Source of the DNA: Actinomycetota bacterium
GTDB taxonomy: Bacteria > Actinomycetota > Actinomycetes > Nanopelagicales > Nanopelagicaceae
Assembly: GCA_009924725.1 (NCBI GenBank)
Contig: RFRA01000075.1
Location: 1 to 5,635 of the forward strand
Reading direction: 5' to 3'
Length of the DNA: 5,635 bases
In this document: piece after piece, positions 1 to 5,246 of the stretch
How positions within the stretch are numbered: position 1 is the first letter of the stretch
Layout of the letters: each line of letters starts with the position of its first letter
Notes under the pieces: model-generated
Seen by the model: the letters and a program-made list of their open reading frames with translations, nothing else
Databases searched by the model: none
Told to the model about the DNA's origin: nothing
Made by a program: the position numbers and the translations under genes

Positions 1-1520
1 CCACGTTCCCAACTTCCTGCACTGGTAATGCGTAATTTTCCAGATTTAGCCAAATAAATCGAGGTGGCAATTGCGCCACTTTCAGAAGTTACTGATTTTC
101 CAACTGAGCGCCAGGCAGTTTCATCAAAACCTTTAAACTCTAAGTCCACCGGCAAGCCAGAAAGAATTGTCTTATCTTTCAGAATTGCCTGACCCGTCAG
201 ATTTATAACTGAGCCATACTTAACGGCCGCTTGATCAGTTTCCAGTGAAAGCAAAACTTCATCTGGTGCAATCGTCAAAGCAGTACTACGAATTCCATCT
301 GTGGCACTTTGCTCTTCCATGCCCATGGTCCATTCGGCCACACCTCCTAACCGATACTTTGCTACTAACTGCGCACGCACTAAATAGCTAGCCGGGTTTT
401 GATACCAAGCAGTGCGCGTTGCGGTACATGAAGTTGCCTGGCCATCAGCGCTATTTCCATTGTAAGTTTTTTGATAAGTAAATGTTGCTTCTTGATATAG
501 CTCGTTATAGGTAGCACTAACGCCATAAGTAGCTGCCAACGTTGCCGCATTGCGCATAACAAAAGTTGCGGCGTTAGCCGTTGTTGATACTACTTTCGAA
601 ACGTTAGCCGGACAGATGCCATCGACTTTAGTAACCCAATCTCGACCATAGCCAGCTAAGCCGATATATACCTTGGTTGCCGGCATCACTGAAATCGCAT
701 ACTTAACGCTTCGCTCAACCCAAGCAATTGGGCCAATTGGACCTGGCTTTGCAGTTGAGTAGTCGTAAGTCATGATGCGCAGTCGATCAATATATTGCGC
801 AATTTCTGCCCACGCATAAACGGTGTAACCCTTCTGTTTCTCAGTTAACGCAAAATGCACTGGAGTTGTAATTGAAAGTATTTTGCCTTGTGCATGTAGC
901 GCTGCACTTAATTCTTTAACAAATAGCACCCAATTCGGCTTGGTTGTCGGCCAAGAAGCGGTGCCATCTACAAAAGCAAAACCTTCGAAATCCAAGTCAA
1001 TTCCATCGAAGTTCTTACTCAAAACTAAATCTAGGATTGGCTTTATTACATTTGCTCTATCAGTGCTTTTAGCAAGTAACTTAGAGAGTACTAATTTGTC
1101 GGTGCCATCGGTAATTGTCGGAATGATTTTAAATCCAGCGCTACGCATTGTTGCCAGCGGCACCTCTATTGCAACACTGGGATTTCCCGGCGTGTAGAGA
1201 TCTAAAATATATGGAGTTTTGTTTTTGCTATTCAATTTCAGGGTGTACCAAAACGGCATAACTTCATTGATCAGATCGGCATTTGCTACCGCAGTCGGCA
1301 GCGATGTGCTCATGCCGTAATAAGGGATCCAGCCCGTTAATATCTTGCGTGGTGCAGGCTCTGCATTTGCGCTAGGTACCATAATTGCACCAGTCGTTAG
1401 ATTAGAAGTCACTGCAATCGTCACAGCTAGAGCTATCGCTCTTGGTGTTATTCGGGGAATCGGGACAGCCCGAAACACTCGGCGAGTGAACGCCATTAGA
1501 TTGCGCTGGTACTTCATCAT
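1..1520 (-). CDS. Secreted glycoside hydrolase family 18 protein with C-terminal Ig-like domain (partial, C-terminus off the left edge)
   Basis: The minus strand is open from the ATG at 1520 to the window edge, giving 506 codons with no stop. Residues 1-53 look like an export signal: an arginine-rich n-region, a hydrophobic stretch at about 29-48, and an ANA|E cleavage site after residue 53. The GH18 domain spans about 58-412. It carries FDGIDLDFEG at 171-180, matching the family DxxDxDxE motif with E179 as predicted acid catalyst, then MTYDYS at 250-255 and a late WTMGME with W397, typical of the barrel's last strand. The layout resembles YaaH/SleL-type GH18 proteins, so the substrate could be peptidoglycan or chitin; the sequence does not decide. 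Residues about 413-500 resemble a bacterial Ig-like repeat seen in actinobacterial surface proteins. The only two cysteines, C303 and C365, could form a disulfide. A second ATG follows directly at 1517, and Met9 is another possible start. No good Shine-Dalgarno sequence is visible. Confidence 0.9.
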   Translation of the reverse strand, partial: MMKYQRNLMAFTRRVFRAVPIPRITPRAIALAVTIAVTSNLTTGAIMVPSANAEPAPRKILTGWIPYYGMSTSLPTAVANADLINEVMPFWYTLKLNSKNKTPYILDLYTPGNPSVAIEVPLATMRSAGFKIIPTITDGTDKLVLSKLLAKSTDRANVIKPILDLVLSKNFDGIDLDFEGFAFVDGTASWPTTKPNWVLFVKELSAALHAQGKILSITTPVHFALTEKQKGYTVYAWAEIAQYIDRLRIMTYDYSTAKPGPIGPIAWVERSVKYAISVMPATKVYIGLAGYGRDWVTKVDGICPANVSKVVSTTANAATFVMRNAATLAATYGVSATYNELYQEATFTYQKTYNGNSADGQATSCTATRTAWYQNPASYLVRAQLVAKYRLGGVAEWTMGMEEQSATDGIRSTALTIAPDEVLLSLETDQAAVKYGSVINLTGQAILKDKTILSGLPVDLEFKGFDETAWRSVGKSVTSESGAIATSIYLAKSGKLRITSAGSWER

Positions 1521-1623
1521 AAGTCTTGTTTTCAGTTAGGGTTTAATGCGCGAGTTTTTCGATAGAGTTCAGATCTTAACGAAACTTCGCTAATACCCGT
1601 CGAAATGAGAGCGAGAAACTCTG
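1521..1623. promoter_or_regulatory. Divergent intergenic region between the GH18 and aquaporin genes
   Basis: This 103-base region must hold the promoters of both divergent genes. For the aquaporin (plus), a possible pair is TTCAGA at 1568-1573 and TAATAC at 1591-1596 with a 17-base spacer, followed by a weak purine-rich GAGA at 1613-1616, 7 bases before the ATG. For GH18 (minus), TAAGAT (reverse complement of 1573-1578) is a possible -10, giving a leader of about 45 bases, but no matching -35 is visible. The two candidates overlap, so the two directions could interfere. The hexamer assignments are weak; only the position as a shared promoter region is firm. Confidence 0.4.
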
Positions 1624-2277
1624 ATGCTGAAGAAATTAGCGGTCGAATTCTTTGGGACTTATCTTTTAGTTATCGCCGCAACTGGTGTAATTATCTCGCA
1701 AGATGTGCCTTTCATCGGAATCGCAGCTTCACCTGCATTAGCTGTCCTGGTCATGATTCTGGCGCTCGGACATTTCTCAGATGTGCATTTAAATCCGGCA
1801 GTATCTCTGGGGTTTTTACTACTCAAGAAGATTTCTTTAAAGACCTTCGTTGCCTATGTGGGCTGGCAATTAGTTGGCGCTGCATTTGGTGCATTAACTC
1901 TTAAAGCAATTTATACCCAGAAAGTAGCTGCCGAAGTTAAAAACGGGATTCCAGCTATGTCACCACAAACTACCTACTTAACTGGTTTTGTTCTTGAGTT
2001 AGTAATGACTGGTATTTTGGTATTAGTAATTCTTTTAATGACGCAAGATAAAGCAAATAAGAATACGGCTTCGGCGCCAATCGCGATTGCTGTAACAATT
2101 TTTGTACTAATTCTAATTACGGGACCAATTGAAGGAACTGGAATTAATCCAGCACGTTGGTTTGGCCCAGCTCTAGCGGGCGGCTATTGGGACAACTGGA
2201 CTATCTACACAATCGCCCCACTAATCGGCGGCGCGCTGGGTGCATTTAGTTTCCGTGCACTAGCAGTTCATAAATAA
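1624..2277 (+). CDS. Aquaporin / MIP-family channel
   Basis: This 217-residue protein has the size and six-helix pattern of the major intrinsic protein family, tetrameric inner-membrane channels for water or small neutral solutes. The first helix holds the family's AEF-like signature (AVEFFGTYLL, 6-15). The two pore half-helices carry both NPA boxes: HLNPAVS with N57-A59 and GINPARWFGPAL with N175-A177. R178 is the conserved selectivity-filter arginine. Ungapped comparison with E. coli AqpZ puts P37, I163, T172 and R178 at filter positions that are Phe, His, Thr and Arg there, so the pore lacks both the aromatic and the histidine of strict water channels. The residue after the second NPAR is Trp, not the Ser/Thr usual in aquaporins or the Asp of glycerol facilitators. 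Substrate therefore stays open. An in-frame TGA at 1606-1608 limits the start to ATG 1624 (or CTG 1621). The gene stands alone, divergent from GH18 and convergent with DUF3039. Confidence 0.93.
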   Translation: MLKKLAVEFFGTYLLVIAATGVIISQDVPFIGIAASPALAVLVMILALGHFSDVHLNPAVSLGFLLLKKISLKTFVAYVGWQLVGAAFGALTLKAIYTQKVAAEVKNGIPAMSPQTTYLTGFVLELVMTGILVLVILLMTQDKANKNTASAPIAIAVTIFVLILITGPIEGTGINPARWFGPALAGGYWDNWTIYTIAPLIGGALGAFSFRALAVHK

Positions 2278-2281
2278 ATCG

Positions 2282-2300
2282 TTTTGTTTAGCAACTAAAA
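2282..2300. terminator. Possible weak AT-rich hairpin between convergent genes
   Basis: Between the convergent stop codons of the aquaporin and DUF3039 genes (38 bases apart), TTTTGTT (2282-2288) can pair with AACTAAAA (2293-2300) across a TAGC loop with one bulged T. Such a stem with T-runs on either strand could end transcription in both directions. It is short and AT-rich, so its stability is doubtful. Confidence 0.3.
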
Positions 2301-2315
2301 TTAGGTGGGGCAGCG

Positions 2316-2597
2316 CTATTTATCTTCTGGCGCTGGCCGCAACCCAGCATGAATCTCTTTACAAGTTGGGCAGATTGGATATTTTTCAGGATCGCGTGAA
2401 GGTATCCATTTCTTCCCACAAAGTGCTTTAACTGCTTTGCCAGTGACTGCTGATTCAACAATCTTCTCTTTCCTGACGTAATGAGCGAAACGATCGTGGC
2501 CACCATCATCTTCTTGCAACTCTGGGCGAGTAAGTAAATCGGTATCAGTTTGCGCATCTTTGCCGGGGCGCGAGAAGAATCCCATTCGCTGCTTCAT
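2316..2597 (-). CDS. DUF3039 family protein (small, actinobacterial, Cys/His-rich)
   Basis: This 93-residue soluble protein matches the conserved core of DUF3039 as I remember it: an acidic DDGGHDRFAHYV segment (30-41), ESAVTGKAVKALCGKKW (48-64), RDP (68-70) and a terminal CPTCKEIHAGL (76-86). The function of the family is not known. H34, H39, C60, C76 and C79 could form a zinc-ribbon-like metal site; this is inferred from residue spacing only. A TTG codon two codons upstream (2601-2603) would give a 95-residue form. I prefer ATG at 2597 because a TAAGAT hexamer (reverse complement of 2604-2609) ends 6 bases before it, so transcription would begin on the ATG. The gene is divergent from argF across about 113 bases and convergent with the aquaporin gene. 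It is complete. Confidence 0.88.
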   Translation of the reverse strand: MKQRMGFFSRPGKDAQTDTDLLTRPELQEDDGGHDRFAHYVRKEKIVESAVTGKAVKALCGKKWIPSRDPEKYPICPTCKEIHAGLRPAPEDK

Positions 2598-2603
2598 AGC
2601 CAA

Positions 2604-2609
2604 ATCTTA
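2604..2609 (-). promoter_or_regulatory. Putative -10 element of the DUF3039 gene (leaderless)
   Basis: On the minus strand TAAGAT fits the actinobacterial TANNNT -10 pattern and is followed by TTGGCT and then ATG at 2597. The expected start point, 7 bases downstream of the hexamer, is the A of the ATG. No convincing -35 lies 16-18 bases upstream. This element falls just upstream of the alternative TTG start, which would then lie outside the transcript. Confidence 0.5.
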
Positions 2610-2698
2610 CCCTGCTCGATAATTCAACTGTAATTAGCTGCCATTAACTCCACTGGTTGAAGGCTTTAAGGGCAATCCGCGGGTAGATGCATGCGGGG

Positions 2699-2704
2699 TA
2701 GAAT
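2699..2704 (+). promoter_or_regulatory. Putative -10 element of argF (leaderless)
   Basis: TAGAAT matches TATAAT at five of six positions and ends 6 bases before the argF ATG at 2711, placing the expected transcription start on the A of the start codon. No Shine-Dalgarno sequence fits in the remaining 6 bases (CTTCTA), which also supports leaderless initiation. The -35 region (about 2675-2681) is GC-rich and unlike TTGACA. Confidence 0.55.
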
Positions 2705-2710
2705 CTTCTA

Positions 2711-3649
2711 ATGAAAGACCTGCTGCGCACTGCTGATTTAAGCCGAGCCGATGTTGAGCTGCTGCTTAATACCGCTGCAGATTTTGCGGCAAATCCATTG
2801 CTTTCAAATACCGCACTCACAAATAAGAGCGTTGCTATTTACATGACCAAGCCTTCGACTAGAACTCGATTGGCTTCAGAAACAGCAGTTGCACATCTTG
2901 GTGGAACTCCGATTTTCATTCGTGGCGATGAATTGCAATTGGGTCGCGGCGAAACAATTGCAGATACCGCGCGAATTATTAGTGGCTATTGCGATGCTTT
3001 GATTATTCGCACCTTTGCCCAATCTGATGTTGATGAACTTGGTGCCAATTCATCAGTTCCGGTAATTAATGGTTTAACCGATGATGATCATCCGACCCAA
3101 TTACTTGCCGACTGGGTAACAATTCGCGAGAACTTCGGTGCAGATATTTCTGGCCGCAAATTTGTTTATCTTGGCGATGGAAATAATATGGCGCATGCTT
3201 GGTTGACGATGGGTGCAATCATGGGCGCACATGTTGTAGCTGCAACTCCAACTGGTGCTTGGGCACCTGATGCAAAAGTTGTTGCACAAGCCAAAGCAAT
3301 CGCAGCAACAACGGGTGCAACGATTGAAGTTACTAATGACCCTGAAGCCGCAGCTAAAGATGCTAGCGTTTTGTATACCGATGTCTGGATGTCGATGGGT
3401 GACCCAGAGGCAGAGCGAATTGAAAAAACTAAAGCGCTTTCACCATTTGCCGTTTCGCAGCAACTAATGGATCTGACCACAACAGATTCCATCTTTATGC
3501 ATTGCTTGCCGGCACATCGCGAAGAAGAAGTTGCTACCTCAGTTATTGATGGTCCAAAGTCTGTGATCTGGCGTGAGGCTTATCATCGCCGCACCACAAT
3601 TCAGGCGCTGCTGTATCACTTAACTCGCGGGGAACTACAAGGGCGCTAA
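2711..3649 (+). CDS. argF: Ornithine carbamoyltransferase
   Basis: This 312-residue enzyme makes citrulline from ornithine and carbamoyl phosphate in cytoplasmic arginine synthesis; the length is normal for a trimeric OTCase. Carbamoyl-phosphate-binding motifs are STRTR (49-53) and HPTQ (127-130). The family signature GDGNNMAHAW is at 155-164. The ornithine-binding DVWMSMG loop (224-230) and catalytic HCLPA (264-268, C265) distinguish it from aspartate carbamoyltransferase. The C-terminal helix reads REAYHRR (288-294) where most family members have a DEAENR-like sequence; the arginine expected to contact carbamoyl phosphate aligns with R293. HREEEV (269-274) replaces the usual HRGEEV. In many Actinobacteria argF lies within an argCJBDFR cluster, but here neither neighbour is an arg gene, and no arcA or arcC is present to suggest a catabolic role. 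The start at 2711 is supported by the upstream TAGAAT placement and by the usual N-terminal KDLL sequence. Confidence 0.95.
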   Translation: MKDLLRTADLSRADVELLLNTAADFAANPLLSNTALTNKSVAIYMTKPSTRTRLASETAVAHLGGTPIFIRGDELQLGRGETIADTARIISGYCDALIIRTFAQSDVDELGANSSVPVINGLTDDDHPTQLLADWVTIRENFGADISGRKFVYLGDGNNMAHAWLTMGAIMGAHVVAATPTGAWAPDAKVVAQAKAIAATTGATIEVTNDPEAAAKDASVLYTDVWMSMGDPEAERIEKTKALSPFAVSQQLMDLTTTDSIFMHCLPAHREEEVATSVIDGPKSVIWREAYHRRTTIQALLYHLTRGELQGR

Positions 3650-3692
3650 ATCGCTCATTCGCAAGTTTTAAGTTGGTAGCCAAGAGATTCCC

Positions 3693-3718
3693 GCCCTTGC
3701 CGATAAAACCAAAAGGGC
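3693..3718 (+). terminator. Possible hairpin downstream of argF
   Basis: GCCCTT (3693-3698) is perfectly complementary to AAGGGC (3713-3718) across a 14-base loop, about 45 bases after the argF stop. The following bases are CATATTTG, not a clean T-run, so this is at best a weak intrinsic terminator. The right arm also belongs to the AAAGGGC repeats just downstream, so it may instead be a regulatory element. Confidence 0.25.
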
Positions 3719-3737
3719 CATATTTGAGGCTTAACAA

Positions 3738-3758
3738 AGGGCAAATTGAGGGCAAATT
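3738..3758 (+). repeat. Tandem 10-bp direct repeat upstream of pntAA
   Basis: AGGGCAAATT occurs at 3738-3747 and again at 3749-3758, an 11-base period close to one DNA helical turn. A diverged relative, AAAGGGCCATATTTGAGG, lies at 3712-3729. The pair ends 34 bases before the putative pntAA -35 element, a typical place for an activator or other regulator to bind as two units on the same helix face. Regulatory function is inferred; the repeat itself is seen directly. Confidence 0.45.
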
Positions 3759-3792
3759 CATATGACCTTGGGGGACAGAGCTCAACTTTCTT

Positions 3793-3821
3793 GGGACATA
3801 CTCATAGGTAAGCGGTAGTTT
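3793..3821 (+). promoter_or_regulatory. Putative promoter of the pnt operon (leaderless)
   Basis: GGGACA at 3793-3798 resembles a -35 (GACA core) and TAGTTT at 3816-3821 fits TANNNT, with a 17-base spacer. The -10 ends 6 bases before the pntAA ATG at 3828, so the expected start point is the A of the ATG. The intervening TCACCT contains no Shine-Dalgarno sequence. A similar string, TTGGGGGACA, lies further upstream at 3768-3777. Confidence 0.5.
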
Positions 3822-3827
3822 TCACCT

Positions 3828-4955
3828 ATGTTAATTGCCGTTCCTAAGGAAATTCGTGAGGGTGAAAAGCGAGTTGCGCTAGTACCCGATGTCATTAGTA
3901 AATTGACTCGCCTCGGTCTCGATGTAGTTATCGAATCAGGTGCCGGACTACATTCACAAGCAAGTGATGCTGAATATGTAGCAGCTGGTGCCAAGGTTGA
4001 AAGCGGTGATGTTTTAAAGAGCGCCGATGTTGTTTTGTCAGTGCAGCCTCTTACTCCCGCTCAGATGGCAACTTTGAAAAAAGGCACCGTAACTATTTCT
4101 TTCCTTTCAGTTGTGACTGCGGCAGATTCAATTGATGCAGCAGCAAGTGCGGGCGTTACTGCTTTCTCGCTTGAGCTAGTGCCACGTATTTCGCGCGCAC
4201 AATCAATGGACGCGCTAACTTCGCAAGCACTTTGTGCTGGCTACCGCGCCGCAATTGTTGGTGCTGAACTTTCACCACGTTTCTTCCCACTATTAATGAC
4301 TGCAGCAGGCACAGTTACCCCGGCTCAGGTTCTTGTTCTTGGCGCGGGTGTTGCTGGATTGCAAGCAATTGCTACAACTCGTCGACTTGGCGCAGTTGTT
4401 TCGGCGTACGACGTTCGCCCATCTTCAGCTGATGAAGTTAAATCAATGGGTGCAACTTTCATTGAACTTGAATTGGAATCACTCGCAGGTGCTGGCGGTT
4501 ATGCGCGCGAAATGACCGAAGATCGCGCAGCAAAGCAACGCGAATTATTGACGCCTTACATTGCTAAATCACATGTACTAATTACAACTGCGGCAGTTCC
4601 TGGCCGCACCGCACCGCGATTAGTAACTGCCGAAATGGTTAACTCAATGGCACCAGGCACCGTAATCGTTGACTTAGCTGCTGAAACCGGCGGCAATGTT
4701 GAAGGCTCTAAGCCTGGCGAAATCGTGACCACGGCAAATGGCGTGCAAATTTGGGGTGGCAAAGATGTGCCAAGTCAGCTGCCTTTCCACGCTTCTAGCC
4801 TCTATTCGCGCAACGTGGTTAACCTGCTAACACTGTTAACGGTGCCACCAGCTGAAGGTTCGCAAGCTGCGTTGAACATTAACTTTGAAGATGAAATCAT
4901 CGATGGCTCAGCCGTCACTCATGCTGGATCTCGACGTGGTGGAGGGGCTAAGTAA
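3828..4955 (+). CDS. pntAA: Proton-translocating NAD(P) transhydrogenase subunit alpha part 1 (NAD(H)-binding domain I)
   Basis: This 375-residue protein is the soluble, cytoplasmic NAD(H)-binding domain I of transhydrogenase, which passes hydride from NADH to NADP+ using the proton gradient. The N-terminus has PKEIREGEKRVALVP (6-20), shared with alanine dehydrogenase. The RQD loop is PRISRAQSMD (119-128), with R120, Q125 and D128 matching the R. rubrum catalytic-loop residues. The Rossmann motif GAGVAG is at 172-177, with D195 following as the adenosine-ribose acidic residue in AYDVRP. The mobile-loop region GGYAREM (223-229) and DLAAETGGN (282-290) are also typical. It is not alanine dehydrogenase: the RQD loop and the pntAB and pntB genes behind it settle that. 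The length fits the split alpha-1 form, ending before the membrane helices that fused PntA proteins carry. A GGGGAK-like flexible tail ends the protein, and its stop codon directly touches the pntAB start. Confidence 0.96.
   Translation: MLIAVPKEIREGEKRVALVPDVISKLTRLGLDVVIESGAGLHSQASDAEYVAAGAKVESGDVLKSADVVLSVQPLTPAQMATLKKGTVTISFLSVVTAADSIDAAASAGVTAFSLELVPRISRAQSMDALTSQALCAGYRAAIVGAELSPRFFPLLMTAAGTVTPAQVLVLGAGVAGLQAIATTRRLGAVVSAYDVRPSSADEVKSMGATFIELELESLAGAGGYAREMTEDRAAKQRELLTPYIAKSHVLITTAAVPGRTAPRLVTAEMVNSMAPGTVIVDLAAETGGNVEGSKPGEIVTTANGVQIWGGKDVPSQLPFHASSLYSRNVVNLLTLLTVPPAEGSQAALNINFEDEIIDGSAVTHAGSRRGGGAK
4941..4945 (+). promoter_or_regulatory. Shine-Dalgarno sequence of pntAB inside the end of pntAA
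   Basis: GGAGG lies in the glycine codons at the end of pntAA, 10 bases before the pntAB ATG at 4956. In contrast to the three operon-leading genes, the internal genes of this operon have a clear ribosome binding site, which supports the ATG directly after the stop as the real start. Confidence 0.7.
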
Positions 4956-5246
4956 ATGGAACCGATTGCAATCATCTCGATTTTTGTACTAGCGGTATTC
5001 GTTGGTTTTGAAGTCGTATCTAAAGTTTCATCAACGCTACACACTCCGCTGATGTCAGGTGCTAACGCGATTCACGGCGTGATTCTGGTTGGAGCAATCA
5101 TCGTGGCTTCACATAGTGAAACTAATCTTGAACTAGGACTTTCAGTTGCGGCAATTGTTTTGGCAACAATAAACATGATCGGTGGTTTCGTCGTTACTGA
5201 CCGAATGCTCGAAATGTTTAAGGGCAAGAAGAAGGAGGCCAAGTAA
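4956..5246 (+). CDS. pntAB: NAD(P) transhydrogenase subunit alpha part 2 (membrane domain)
   Basis: This 96-residue membrane protein supplies the alpha-side helices of transhydrogenase domain II, which with PntB forms the proton channel. Three hydrophobic segments are visible at about 4-20, 39-53 and 59-80. The conserved SKVSSTLHTPLMSGANAIHG (22-41) lies between the first two, and NMIGGFVVTDRMLEMF (73-88) closes the third. The lysine-rich tail (GKKKEAK, 90-96) should sit in the cytoplasm. Length is normal for the split alpha-2 subunit. The start directly follows the pntAA stop, and its own TAA directly precedes the pntB ATG, so the three genes are translationally linked. Confidence 0.95.
   Translation: MEPIAIISIFVLAVFVGFEVVSKVSSTLHTPLMSGANAIHGVILVGAIIVASHSETNLELGLSVAAIVLATINMIGGFVVTDRMLEMFKGKKKEAK
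5232..5238 (+). promoter_or_regulatory. Shine-Dalgarno sequence of pntB inside the end of pntAB
   Basis: AAGGAGG, a strong match to the anti-Shine-Dalgarno complement, lies in the Lys-Glu codons at the end of pntAB, 8 bases before the pntB ATG at 5247. It fixes the start of pntB. Confidence 0.75.

Noticed and set aside
883..1539. Open frames on the plus strand opposite the GH18 gene (883-1197, 1345-1539)
   Set aside because: They are antisense to the GH18 gene, whose frame has intact catalytic motifs and a signal peptide; no promoter or family match supports them.
1605..1904. Plus-strand frame starting at ATG 1605
   Set aside because: It overlaps the aquaporin in another frame, and the aquaporin has both NPA boxes. 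The peptide has no recognisable feature.
2621..2635. Possible ArgR operator (AATTCAACTGTAATT) between DUF3039 and argF
   Set aside because: Only the outer AATT ends are symmetric and it does not match an 18-base ARG box well; it also lies closer to the DUF3039 promoter than to argF's.
2685..2694. ATGCAT palindrome upstream of argF
   Set aside because: A single 6-base palindrome is expected by chance and shows no second copy nearby.
3166..3492. 108-codon open frame on the minus strand inside argF
   Set aside because: It is fully antisense to a certain gene, resembles no family, and its low-complexity Ala/Val composition is what the reverse of an Ala-rich gene produces.
3675..3685. Short TTGG-TAG-CCAA hairpin after argF
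   Set aside because: A 4-base stem with a 3-base loop and no T-run is too weak to call a terminator.
3543..3785. 80-codon minus-strand frame across the argF end and the intergenic gap
   Set aside because: Its start lies in the repeat region, most of it is antisense to argF, and no ribosome binding site or family resemblance was found.
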